Origin: a virus
DNA length: 28,362 bases
Virus record (IMG/VR): IMGVR_UViG_3300046006_001159
Coordinates: 1 to 28,362 of that record
Strand: one strand, 5' to 3'
This document shows, one piece after another, positions 7,635 to 15,383 of the stretch (position 1 is its first letter; every line of letters starts with the position of its first letter). Below the pieces are notes generated by a model, which made no database searches, was not told where the DNA came from, and saw only the letters and a program-made list of their open reading frames with translations. Made by a program: the position numbers and the translations under genes.

Positions 7635-8795
7635 ATGGCAGTTCACATACCTATTTGGCCCGGAAGTGGTAGCGCAGTATCTGGATCTACGCCTTTCGGA
7701 ATATTTGATAAAGATACCAATTTCCAAAAGGACGCCCCTAAAGTAGCCGTATGGTGCGCTAGAAGACTAGGTTATCCTCTTAGCGACGTGGAATTACAAG
7801 ATATAAACTTCTATACCGCTTTTGAAGAGTCAATATCCGAATATAGCAATCAAGTTAATGCCCATTCTGCTAAGGACAATATACTAGGATTAATGGGATT
7901 CAATACCGGTTCCCTTAGATTAGAAAAAGAATTAGTTACCAATTCAATAGCAGGTGTCTTAGAAATATCTGCGGAATACGGTACAGAGATTGGAGTAGGA
8001 GGCAGAACTACCTATTATACAGGATCTATATTGGTAAAAGAAGGAAAACAAGTATATAGCTTACTAGACCCTACTAGAGTTTCATTAGAGTCCGGTAATC
8101 CTGCTACAGACAAGTTCGTAATAAGAAAAATGTTTCACGATGCTCCACCTGCTATTGTAAAATATTTTGACCCCTTCGTAGGAACAGGATTAGGTAGCCA
8201 AAACTTACTTGACCAATTTGGATTCGGTAATTTTAGCCCCGGAGTTAATTTCTTATTAATGCCTATGCACCATGATATTCTTAGGATGCAGGCCATAGAA
8301 TTTAATGACCAAATAAGAAAATCTGCATACGGCTTCGAGATAATTAACAACAGAATTCGTATTTTCCCTACACCGGTTAGAGAATATAGAATATGGTTTG
8401 AGTACACACTAGATTCTGAATATAAAAATGCAAATAAAGGAGGTACAGGTAAAATAAATAGCCATGCTACTATTCCTTATTTCACCTTACCTTATTCTAG
8501 TATCAATGACATAGGTAAACAATGGATAAAAAAATATACGCTTGTTCTATCTAAAGAAATGCTTGCTTATGTTAGAGGAAAGTACAAGACATTACCCGGA
8601 CTAGAGGATGATATTGTTTTAAATACCGAAGATTTAATGTATTCGGTAAATGAGGAGAAACAAAGATTAATAGATGTTCTTAGGATAGAGTTAGATCAAT
8701 TTAGCCGTCAATCCCAATTAGAAAGAAAGATGGCAGAATCTGAAGCTCACGAAAAATTTTTAGCAGTAATTCCACTTAAAATATACGTAGGATAA
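7635..8795 (+). CDS. gp13: Neck protein (gp13-like)
   Basis: A 386-residue virion protein. The N-terminal part holds KVAVWCARRLGYPLSDVELQ followed by INFYTAFEESISEYSNQVN (about 36-76), which parallels the start of T4 gp13 (a C-RRLG-P pattern, then a helix with a conserved acidic/aromatic face), the protein that with gp14 closes the filled head and docks the tail. The middle is beta-rich and aromatic, and the C-terminal 60 residues are a charged helix. Three adjacent genes in the order gp13-, gp14-, gp15-like strengthen the call, since T4 has the same order. The stop codon overlaps the next ATG by one base (TAATG), showing translational coupling. It is longer than T4 gp13 (309 residues). Confidence 0.7.
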   Translation: MAVHIPIWPGSGSAVSGSTPFGIFDKDTNFQKDAPKVAVWCARRLGYPLSDVELQDINFYTAFEESISEYSNQVNAHSAKDNILGLMGFNTGSLRLEKELVTNSIAGVLEISAEYGTEIGVGGRTTYYTGSILVKEGKQVYSLLDPTRVSLESGNPATDKFVIRKMFHDAPPAIVKYFDPFVGTGLGSQNLLDQFGFGNFSPGVNFLLMPMHHDILRMQAIEFNDQIRKSAYGFEIINNRIRIFPTPVREYRIWFEYTLDSEYKNANKGGTGKINSHATIPYFTLPYSSINDIGKQWIKKYTLVLSKEMLAYVRGKYKTLPGLEDDIVLNTEDLMYSVNEEKQRLIDVLRIELDQFSRQSQLERKMAESEAHEKFLAVIPLKIYVG

Positions 8796-9331
8796 TGGCA
8801 CTATTTGGAAGTGGTAGAGATGCTTCTTTAGTTAGGAGTATAAACAGAGAAAGAGTGAATAAAGTGATGGCCTTAGAGGTTGAACTTTATAAATTATCTA
8901 GGGAAGATACTAGAGAGAACATATATAGGGAAGCACCTAGTAAAGTATTCTATAATGCTACTAGACTAAACTGTATCATAAAAAGAGGTACTAAAGAAAC
9001 TATTGACACTGATTTTGGATTGGATTTTGAAAGAGAAGCTACATTTTATTTTTTAAGAGACGATTTATTAGAGAGAGATTTGGTTATAGAACCGGGCGAC
9101 TATGTATTCTTTGATATGGATTTTTATGAATTGAACAATGTATTCTCTGATAATACTTGGTTTGGACGAAATCCCGAAACATATATACCACATGTGTTAG
9201 GAGAAGAATCTGAATTTGGTTATAATATATCAGTTATAGCCCAAGCACATTTAAGTAGAAAAACAAACTTAACTACCACTGATTATAGGTCCGGAATTAA
9301 TGATGCGTATGATGAACTAAACAAATATTAA
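8795..9331 (+). CDS. gp14: Neck protein (gp14-like)
   Basis: A 178-residue protein coupled by a 1-nt overlap to the gp13-like gene. The C-terminal half contains EPGDYVFFDMDFYELNNVFS then TWFGRNPETYIPHV and EFGYNISVIAQAHLSR, the pattern seen in gp14-type neck proteins, where a 'GD-ix-f-d--fyEI--V' strand pair precedes a conserved Gly-Tyr-Asn strand. It is shorter than T4 gp14 (256 residues). It would sit below the gp13 ring and take part in head-tail joining. The assignment leans partly on gene order. Confidence 0.65.
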   Translation: MALFGSGRDASLVRSINRERVNKVMALEVELYKLSREDTRENIYREAPSKVFYNATRLNCIIKRGTKETIDTDFGLDFEREATFYFLRDDLLERDLVIEPGDYVFFDMDFYELNNVFSDNTWFGRNPETYIPHVLGEESEFGYNISVIAQAHLSRKTNLTTTDYRSGINDAYDELNKY

Positions 9332-9332
9332 A

Positions 9333-11345
9333 ATGGCTAAATCTACGATAAATCCTACGGTATATAATCAACTCTACAAAAATCAAGTAAATAGAGGAGA
9401 GCAGACTAGAGAAGATGATGATTACATTAAGATTCCCGAAATTACAATATATGATGTAGATTATGCAATACTTCAATACATTAGAAATAACATCAAACCT
9501 GAAGTTCAAGATAGAGATAGAATGATTGATGTTCCTGTGATGTATGGTAGCGGAGAACTCTGGTCTCAAATTCAATCAAATGGTTTTATGCGAGATGAAA
9601 AAAATAAACTTCTTTGTCCTGTAATTACCTTATCTCGGACAAGAATGGAAGAGTATAAAGATTTTGCTAAGTTAGACGTAAACAATAGAATTTCTAGCAG
9701 AGTTTATTATAGACAGGGATATACTCAAAACAGTAATAGGTATGGATCTAACAATAGAGGGAACACAGACTTACCACAAAAGGAAATATATATCACCCTT
9801 ATACCCGAATATTACTATGTATATTATGATTTAAGTATTTGGACAGATTTTAATGAGCAGTTAAATAAAGTAGTCGAAATGTTCATTCCTGTCAATAATT
9901 TTGTGTGGGGAAATGATTATCAATTTGTTACAAACATTGAAGATTTTTCATTCTCTACAGTAAATATATCAAAACAAGAAAGAATTGTAAAAGCATCTAC
10001 AAGATTAAGAGTACTGGCTACACTCACACCGGCATTTGTAGAAAGAAAATCATCCATTCAAAAAGCATTCTCGGTAAAAAAAGTATCTGTAGCAGAAAGA
10101 GTTATAAATGATCAAAACGTAGTAGAAAGTGAGCCTTCTCGAACCAAAGTATTTAAAACTATATCTTTACAATCAAATATATTATCCCTTAGCTCATTGT
10201 CATCTGATATTAACTTTGTCAAACCGGTGTCATCAAACTTGAGTATAAATTCATCATTAGTTTCTGTCATTAGTTTTGTACAAAAGGCTCAAGTCAATTT
10301 ATCCGCTTTCGGCTCATTATCTGGTGATATTAATTTTATACAAAAACTTCAATCCTCACTCACTTCATCCAACTCCCTTGCTGCAAATGCTTTAGTATCA
10401 AAGTTAGCAAGTGCATCATTGACAGGGGCAGGGACAACGGCTGCGAATTTGACGGTGACTTCATCTGCTTCATTTTTACTTGATTTATATCCAAATGCGG
10501 CAGCGGCTTATTCTTTGCGCAAGTTAAGAAGTGCATACACTGGAAGTGCAATAAGGGTGAGAGCAAGTACAAGTGGCGCAGAAGGTGACGTAGGTTTTGA
10601 TGTAAATAGTACAATAAGCGCAAGTAGTACAGTTACAGTTACTGCCGTTGGAGCAAGTGGGCTTAGCATTGGACAGCAAGTTACATTTAGTACTTTTTGG
10701 AATGCAGGCGGAAGTAATCAAAATGTATTTGTAACCACTTGGTATGACCAAAGTGGTAATGCACAGAATGCAACGCAAACAACGCAGGCAAGTCAGCCGA
10801 GAATAGTAAATTCTGGAGTTGTTCAATTAACTAATAGTAAGCCTTCATTATATTTTGATGGTGTAAATGATTTTTTAACTGGGAGTGCTTTGTCAAATTA
10901 TATTACCGCATCGACCTTTTCAAATATTTCTGTATTTAATCCAATTGTATTAACTACAAATAATACATTATTGGAATCTAACGATGCATTATGGATAGAT
11001 AGTACAAATGGTTATGCAGGTGTATTTTTTAAAAGTACAAATAATTTATTTGCTGGTGTATATAGTAATGTTTTACATCAAGTATCTATACCAATTACAG
11101 CAAATACACAAATTACATCTTTTGCAAAATTAGTTTCTGGCAATGTTTCAATTAGCAAAAATAACGGCACTTTTGCAAATGCAACAGCTTCAAATATTAC
11201 GGTTTTGACCAATAATTTAACTATTGCAAGAAGTAATGTTTATGCTGAATTAAACGCACAAGAAATTATTTTTTACAAAACAGACCAAACTTCTAATGTC
11301 AATGAAATGAATACAAATATAAACACATATTATGCAATCTATTAA
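9333..11345 (+). CDS. gp15: Tail-completion protein (gp15-like) fused to repeats and a lectin-like domain
   Basis: A 670-residue chimera. Residues 1-240 resemble T4 gp15, the ring that caps the tail and stabilises the sheath: IDVPVMYGSGELWSQIQ (66-82), then IPEYYYVYYDLSIWTDFNEQ and LNKVVEMFIPVNNFVWG, matching the gp15 order of V-P-I-Y, an L-Y-LSI-T strand and a long helix. Residues 288-367 are four degenerate 20-residue repeats. Residues 380-670 are a jelly-roll domain with AYSLRKLRSAYTGSAIRVR, TTWYDQSGNAQNATQ, QPRIVNSGVV and SLYFDGVNDFL, which resembles the arabinofuranosidase-B/LamG-like sugar-binding or sugar-cleaving fold seen on phage surface proteins. T4 gp15 has 272 residues, so everything after about 260 is extra. 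Base composition rises in G+C from about 10,390 on, a sign of acquired DNA. The fusion is unbroken by stops. Confidence 0.75.
   Translation: MAKSTINPTVYNQLYKNQVNRGEQTREDDDYIKIPEITIYDVDYAILQYIRNNIKPEVQDRDRMIDVPVMYGSGELWSQIQSNGFMRDEKNKLLCPVITLSRTRMEEYKDFAKLDVNNRISSRVYYRQGYTQNSNRYGSNNRGNTDLPQKEIYITLIPEYYYVYYDLSIWTDFNEQLNKVVEMFIPVNNFVWGNDYQFVTNIEDFSFSTVNISKQERIVKASTRLRVLATLTPAFVERKSSIQKAFSVKKVSVAERVINDQNVVESEPSRTKVFKTISLQSNILSLSSLSSDINFVKPVSSNLSINSSLVSVISFVQKAQVNLSAFGSLSGDINFIQKLQSSLTSSNSLAANALVSKLASASLTGAGTTAANLTVTSSASFLLDLYPNAAAAYSLRKLRSAYTGSAIRVRASTSGAEGDVGFDVNSTISASSTVTVTAVGASGLSIGQQVTFSTFWNAGGSNQNVFVTTWYDQSGNAQNATQTTQASQPRIVNSGVVQLTNSKPSLYFDGVNDFLTGSALSNYITASTFSNISVFNPIVLTTNNTLLESNDALWIDSTNGYAGVFFKSTNNLFAGVYSNVLHQVSIPITANTQITSFAKLVSGNVSISKNNGTFANATASNITVLTNNLTIARSNVYAELNAQEIIFYKTDQTSNVNEMNTNINTYYAIY
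10194..10433 (+). repeat. Four degenerate 60-bp (20-aa) tandem repeats in gp15-like gene
   Basis: Units begin at 10194, 10254, 10314 and 10374, each exactly 60 bp. They encode SLSSDINFVKPVSSNLSIN-type segments (S-L, then I-x-F-V/I-x-K, then S-L). Units 1 and 3 are the most alike (SLSSDINFVKP and SLSGDINFIQK). They probably form a beta-rich stalk lifting the lectin-like domain away from the tail collar. Confidence 0.8.
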
Positions 11346-11571
11346 CGGCTACAAATATACAAATGAACCTGATGCCTTGCACGCGCAGGACATTTGTCGA
11401 ATCAATGAAGGCTTACCAAAACAAGGTGGAACAACATTGCAGGCGGTTGATGTGCAATATGCTGCTTTGAATGTACCTCCCTTTTGGTACATTACCTTTT
11501 GCGAAGAAAGTCAAATACTTGGCATTCCCGAAACATTTGACGTTGTTGAACCAGATTTTAACCTTAACTAA
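11332..11571 (+). CDS. Small phage accessory protein of the adhesin cassette
   Basis: A 79-residue protein starting inside the last 14 bp of the gp15-like fusion gene. It contains YTNEPDALHAQDICRINEGL, then Q-Y-A-A-L-N-VPPFWYITF, a pattern of a short helix followed by a Y-A-L-N-x-P-x-F/Y-Y-I strand that recurs in small proteins beside phage tail fibre and lectin-like genes. I cannot name a function. It shares the higher G+C and different codon use of the preceding lectin-like domain and of the next gene, so the three appear to have arrived together. Confidence 0.7.
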   Translation: MQSINGYKYTNEPDALHAQDICRINEGLPKQGGTTLQAVDVQYAALNVPPFWYITFCEESQILGIPETFDVVEPDFNLN

Positions 11572-11583
11572 AAAATAAATATC

Positions 11584-11973
11584 ATGGCATTTTCAAATTA
11601 TTTAGAAGACCAAATCACAGGGTGGATAAACGGCTCTGCCTTCGCTTCCGCTCCCACATCTACCTTTGTCCAATTGTATTCACAAGACCCAACTGACGCA
11701 GGCTCTGCCACAGGTGCATTGTACACACGCGTTGCCGTGGCAGCAGGTGGATGGACACGGGGAACAGGTGGCGCAGGGACATTGACAAACACGGCAGCGA
11801 TTACGATTACATCAAGTGCAGCATCGGGCGCAACAGCTACTCATGTGGCAGTGTTTGATTCATTGACAGGAGGAAACATGCTTATGTCAGGAGCATTATC
11901 ATCAAGTAAAACCATTGCAACAGGAGATGAGATAAGATTTAATGCTACATCTCTTACATTGACTGTCTCATGA
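11584..11973 (+). CDS. Small phage surface/tail accessory beta-sandwich protein
   Basis: A 129-residue Ala/Thr/Gly-rich protein of a type common near tail-fibre or capsid-decoration genes of many tailed phages. It begins MAFSNYLEDQITGWINGSAF, then has VQLYSQDPTDAGSATGALYT (the 'vaLyt-nPtd-gt' motif), followed by TNTAAITITSS, THVAVFDSLTGGNMLMSGAL and a C-terminal strand pair SSSKTIATGDEIRFNATSLT. These parts match the usual order of the family. G+C content is clearly above that of the neighbouring genes, consistent with horizontal transfer. It probably decorates the virion or belongs to an adhesive structure; the precise role is unknown. Confidence 0.75.
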   Translation: MAFSNYLEDQITGWINGSAFASAPTSTFVQLYSQDPTDAGSATGALYTRVAVAAGGWTRGTGGAGTLTNTAAITITSSAASGATATHVAVFDSLTGGNMLMSGALSSSKTIATGDEIRFNATSLTLTVS

Positions 11974-12046
11974 TTGTTCATTTCTTTTACATTGTTTAAA
12001 ATGTCTATTATTTTGATTTTTTTAATTGTTTGAGATTTTTAAAACA

Positions 12047-12059
12047 TATTTATAACAAA
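12047..12059 (+). promoter_or_regulatory. Recurrent TATTTATAACAAA element before tail sheath gene
   Basis: TATTTATAACAAA lies in the 139-bp gap between the adhesin cassette and the sheath gene, 53 nt before the sheath ATG. It keeps TATTTAT and the AAA end of the recurrent element but differs in the middle. No convincing hairpin is visible in this gap. Confidence 0.4.
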
Positions 12060-12112
12060 TGAGAATTTATTAATAATTCTTGGTATAATATTTAATTGAC
12101 AAAAACAAAAAA

Positions 12113-13975
12113 ATGGCAGAAAGAATAGTCAGTCCTGGCGTATTTACAAGAGAAAAAGACCTTAGTTTTTTACCTTTAGAAATACAAGCTATAGGAGCGG
12201 CGGTTGTAGGTCCTACTTTAAAAGGACCCGCGTTCGTTCCTTCTACAATCTCCTCTTACGAGGAATACCTGAGAGCTTTCGGAGGAGCCTTTAGTTCGGG
12301 TTCCGGTACATCTGAAAGACAATACAAGTTCTTAACGGACTATGTAGCGCAAGAATATTTGAGATACGCGGAAAACTTAACTGTGGTTAGAGTACTAGCC
12401 GGAGATTACGAGTACGCAAGTTCAAATGTAGTAACTAGAGGTGCTTACGCTGCTGCCCCTGCGGGAATTAAATCTAGATTAACTGGGTCTTATTTTACAG
12501 CCGGGCAACAAACCTTTAAACTAACCGTAGTATCTCCGGGTAACTATGTAAATACATCACTCAATTCTATCGCCTCTAATAATGGAGTAGGAAACCCTAA
12601 CGATGATTCTACAGGTGGAGTATTGAACATAGGAACTAGAGAAAATTTAAGATGGGAAGTAAGAGATGTAAATACTGATTTAGGTACTTTTGATTTGTAC
12701 ATACGAAGAGGAGATGATAGGCACAACAGAAGAGTAATTGTAGAACAATACAATGATTTGACGCTTGACCCTAACGATACTAATTATATTGGTAGAGTTA
12801 TTGGAGATCAAATGTACAGCTTGAAATATGATTCTGACGGTATCCCATTCTTACAATTAAGTGGCTCATTCCCTAATAGATCTAGGTATATTAGAGTAGA
12901 AGTATTTAAAGAGAACTACAATTACTTAAACGAGAGTGGACAAATCAGAGTTGCTGCATTCTCTAGTAGCTTACCCGCTGAAGTATCTGGCACTTTCTCC
13001 GGAGGTTCGGATGGATATGTAAAACATCCTAGATCATTCTTCGATAAAATTAGCGGACAAAATAGCCAAGGATTCAATTTAGATGATTTAGCGGGAGGAG
13101 CCTCTGGTTCAACTGCTTATTTAGATGCCATTGACATTTTAGCTAATGCGGATGAATATGATATCAACATGTTACTCATGCCCGGAATTATTGACGGAGT
13201 AGGTGAACAACATGGTGAAATTATAACAAAAGCCATTGCCATGATTGAAAATCGAGGAGATATTTTCATGGTAATCGACCCTACTAGATATGGTGATACT
13301 ATTGGACAAGCTATAAATGCAGCCTTAGCAAGAAATACTTCTTACGCTGCTTATTACTATCCATGGGTACAAATAGCTGATGCTGACTTAGGAAGAAATG
13401 TATGGGTTCCACCATCCACTGTAGTATCTGGAGTTATTGCATTCAATGACTACGTACAGTTTCCTTGGTATGCTCCGGCTGGTTTGAATAGAGGTGCTAT
13501 AGACGTAGCTCTACAAGCGGAAAGAAAATTAACTTTAGGTGATAGAGATAGACTTTACACTTACAATATTAATCCTATTGCTACTTACCCAAGAGAAGGC
13601 GTAGTTGTATGGGGACAGAAAACTTTACAGAAGAAAAGATCTGCACTCGATAGGATTAACGTAAGGAGACTATTGATAACTGCTAAAAAATTCATCGCAT
13701 CATCTTCTAGGTATTTAGTGTTTGAACAAAACACCAAAGAAACAAGACTTAGATTTTTAAGTATAGTAGAGCCTTATTTAGAGAGTGTTAGAAGAAATCA
13801 AGGTTTATATGATTTCAAAGTCATAATGGACGAATCTAATAATACTCCTGACGTATTAGACAGAAATGAGCTAAGAGGTAATATTTATTTAAAACCTACT
13901 AGAACTGCGGAATTCATAATCTTAGATTTCTTTGTACTACCTACAGGAGCTTCTTTCCCTGGTGATACAGAATAA
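12113..13975 (+). CDS. gp18: Contractile tail sheath protein (gp18-like)
   Basis: A 620-residue sheath subunit. The N-terminus has the classic start SPGVFTREKDLSFLPLEIQA then GAAVVGPTLKGPAFVP and a YEEYLRAFGG segment. The C-terminal domain has LDRINVRRLLITAKKFI, NTKETRLRFLSIVEPYLESV, then ELRGNIYLKPTRTAEFIILD, the conserved inner domain that contacts the tube and makes the sheath mesh. Length is near T4 gp18 (659). The protein forms stacked hexameric rings that shorten to drive the tube into the host. It heads the tail operon and precedes the tube gene by 19 nt, as in T4. Confidence 0.97.
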   Translation: MAERIVSPGVFTREKDLSFLPLEIQAIGAAVVGPTLKGPAFVPSTISSYEEYLRAFGGAFSSGSGTSERQYKFLTDYVAQEYLRYAENLTVVRVLAGDYEYASSNVVTRGAYAAAPAGIKSRLTGSYFTAGQQTFKLTVVSPGNYVNTSLNSIASNNGVGNPNDDSTGGVLNIGTRENLRWEVRDVNTDLGTFDLYIRRGDDRHNRRVIVEQYNDLTLDPNDTNYIGRVIGDQMYSLKYDSDGIPFLQLSGSFPNRSRYIRVEVFKENYNYLNESGQIRVAAFSSSLPAEVSGTFSGGSDGYVKHPRSFFDKISGQNSQGFNLDDLAGGASGSTAYLDAIDILANADEYDINMLLMPGIIDGVGEQHGEIITKAIAMIENRGDIFMVIDPTRYGDTIGQAINAALARNTSYAAYYYPWVQIADADLGRNVWVPPSTVVSGVIAFNDYVQFPWYAPAGLNRGAIDVALQAERKLTLGDRDRLYTYNINPIATYPREGVVVWGQKTLQKKRSALDRINVRRLLITAKKFIASSSRYLVFEQNTKETRLRFLSIVEPYLESVRRNQGLYDFKVIMDESNNTPDVLDRNELRGNIYLKPTRTAEFIILDFFVLPTGASFPGDTE

Positions 13976-13994
13976 ACAAAAAAAATAGAATAAA

Positions 13995-14567
13995 ATGGCA
14001 TTTGAATATAAACCATTTGAGTATTTTAACCCTAAGCAGCAGATGCGATATGTGCTCTTCCTAACTAACGTTGGAGTACCTATCCCTACTTATATGGTTA
14101 AAACAGCTGATAGACCATCAATAGACCAAAATCCAGTTACAGTAGATTACATTAACACAGAATTTAAAGTAAAAGGAAAATCAAGGTGGCAAGATATATC
14201 AGTCACATTATATGACCCTATTGAAGTAAACGGAGCTAAATTATTACATGATTGGATAAGTTTATTTCACCACAACTCAGGGTTAAATCAATCGGCTGCG
14301 GGTAGATCTCCCGGTCTTTTAACTCCTGGAGAAGATGGCTTCATTCACGAGTATAAGAGGACATTAGTTTTCCAGGCCTTAACTCCACACGGAGATGTAG
14401 CGGATCAGTTCTCATTATTTGGCGCTTTTGTAGCAGACGCTAAATGGGGTAACATGGACCTATCATCTGATGATTTGAACATGTTGGACTTGACCATTAC
14501 TTATGATTATGCTGTAATGAGCCCTGATAAAAACAAAGCAGTTACTACCGGAAAAGTAGACGCATAA
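13995..14567 (+). CDS. gp19: Tail tube protein (gp19-like), copy 1
   Basis: A 190-residue tube protein directly after the sheath gene, so it is the best candidate for the main tube subunit. It begins MAFEYKPFEYFNPKQQMRY and contains VKTADRPSIDQNPVTVDYIN then KGKSRWQDISVTLYDP and a C-terminal MDLSSDDLNMLDLTITYDYA, the gp19 fold elements for ring packing. Length is close to T4 gp19 (163). A 12-bp hairpin follows its stop codon, which may lower expression of the two paralogues downstream. Confidence 0.93.
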   Translation: MAFEYKPFEYFNPKQQMRYVLFLTNVGVPIPTYMVKTADRPSIDQNPVTVDYINTEFKVKGKSRWQDISVTLYDPIEVNGAKLLHDWISLFHHNSGLNQSAAGRSPGLLTPGEDGFIHEYKRTLVFQALTPHGDVADQFSLFGAFVADAKWGNMDLSSDDLNMLDLTITYDYAVMSPDKNKAVTTGKVDA

Positions 14568-14582
14568 AATTAATTAATAAAC

Positions 14583-14610
14583 CACAGAGGTGCATTGATG
14601 CACCTCTGTG
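14583..14610 (+). terminator. Perfect 12-bp hairpin between tube genes 1 and 2
   Basis: CACAGAGGTGCA pairs perfectly with TGCACCTCTGTG around a TTGA loop. It is followed by CTTATAAAAT, not a clean T-run, so it may act as a partial terminator, an mRNA-stabilising end or a processing site rather than a full stop. It sits 15 nt after one tube gene and 14 nt before the next start codon. Confidence 0.6.
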
Positions 14611-14624
14611 CTTATAAAATACAC

Positions 14625-15329
14625 ATGGCATTTACACACAAACCTTTTAAATATTTTAACCCGAAACAGCAAATGCGTTTTGAGTTATATATGCAAGCGG
14701 ATCCATTCGGTCCTTTTTACCCTACGTATGCCATAAAATCAGCGGAAAGACCTACTTTAGAGAATAATCACATCACAGTAGATTATATAAATACAGAATT
14801 CCACGTTAAAGGAAAATCAAGATGGCAGCCCATAACAGTACGTTTTTATGACCCAATTGAGGATAATGGTGCCAAAATGTTACATGATTACATTAATAAT
14901 TATCACCACAATTCAGGAACGACCGGACAAGGTTTTAATTTATTAACACCGGGAGAAGATGGTTTTATACATGAATATAAAAGAACATTATATTTAAGAT
15001 CATTATCACCTCATGGAGATGTTGTGGATTCTTTCGTATTAGTAGGAGCATTCTTTGATTCTGTTAAATGGGGAGAATTTGACATGTCTAGTGATGATTT
15101 AGTATTGATGGAAGGAACAATAGTATATGATTATGCTATGGTTAGAGGAAGTAAAGTAAAACTTCCTGACGTAGAAGGGCCCGGACTAGATGGTGGGGGA
15201 GCTAATTTAGGAAGTCAATTAAAAGATGCCGCTATAAATATTGGAAAAGGTGCCGCTCAAGCAGCCGCTAACGCCGGAATAAGTGCGTTAGGTGGATTGA
15301 TTGGTGGCGGTGGTGGAGGAAGGAACTAG
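14625..15329 (+). CDS. Tail tube paralogue (gp19-like), copy 2
   Basis: A 234-residue protein that aligns along its length with tube copy 1: MAFTHKPFKYFNPKQQMRF, YAIKSAERPTLENN, VDYINTEFHVKGKSRWQ, LLTPGEDGFIHEYKRTL and MSSDDLVLMEGTIVYDYAMV. The frame can be extended upstream to a TTG at 14595, but that codon lies in the loop of the hairpin, while ATG at 14625 lines up with the start of copy 1, so 14625 is chosen. A C-terminal extension of about 50 residues is Gly/Ala-rich (NAGISALGGLIGGGGGGRN) and absent from copy 1. It may form a special ring near the baseplate or the terminator end (compare T4 gp54 and gp3), but that is inference. Confidence 0.88.
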   Translation: MAFTHKPFKYFNPKQQMRFELYMQADPFGPFYPTYAIKSAERPTLENNHITVDYINTEFHVKGKSRWQPITVRFYDPIEDNGAKMLHDYINNYHHNSGTTGQGFNLLTPGEDGFIHEYKRTLYLRSLSPHGDVVDSFVLVGAFFDSVKWGEFDMSSDDLVLMEGTIVYDYAMVRGSKVKLPDVEGPGLDGGGANLGSQLKDAAINIGKGAAQAAANAGISALGGLIGGGGGGRN

Positions 15330-15365
15330 TTTTCTTTGTTTTGTATTAATTTTAAGTTTTTAGTA

Positions 15366-15380
15366 TATTTATTATAAAAA
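15366..15380 (+). promoter_or_regulatory. Recurrent TATTTATTATAAAAA element before tube copy 3
   Basis: TATTTATTATAAAAA starts 18 nt before the ATG at 15384 and is identical over 14 nt to the copy before phoH (4527). The gap upstream (15330-15365) is T-rich without a hairpin. Confidence 0.45.
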
Positions 15381-15383
15381 GAA

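Noticed and set aside
14595-14624. Upstream TTG start for tube copy 2
   Set aside because: The TTG lies in the loop of a perfect hairpin, and the extra ten residues have no match in tube copy 1, whose start aligns with ATG 14625.
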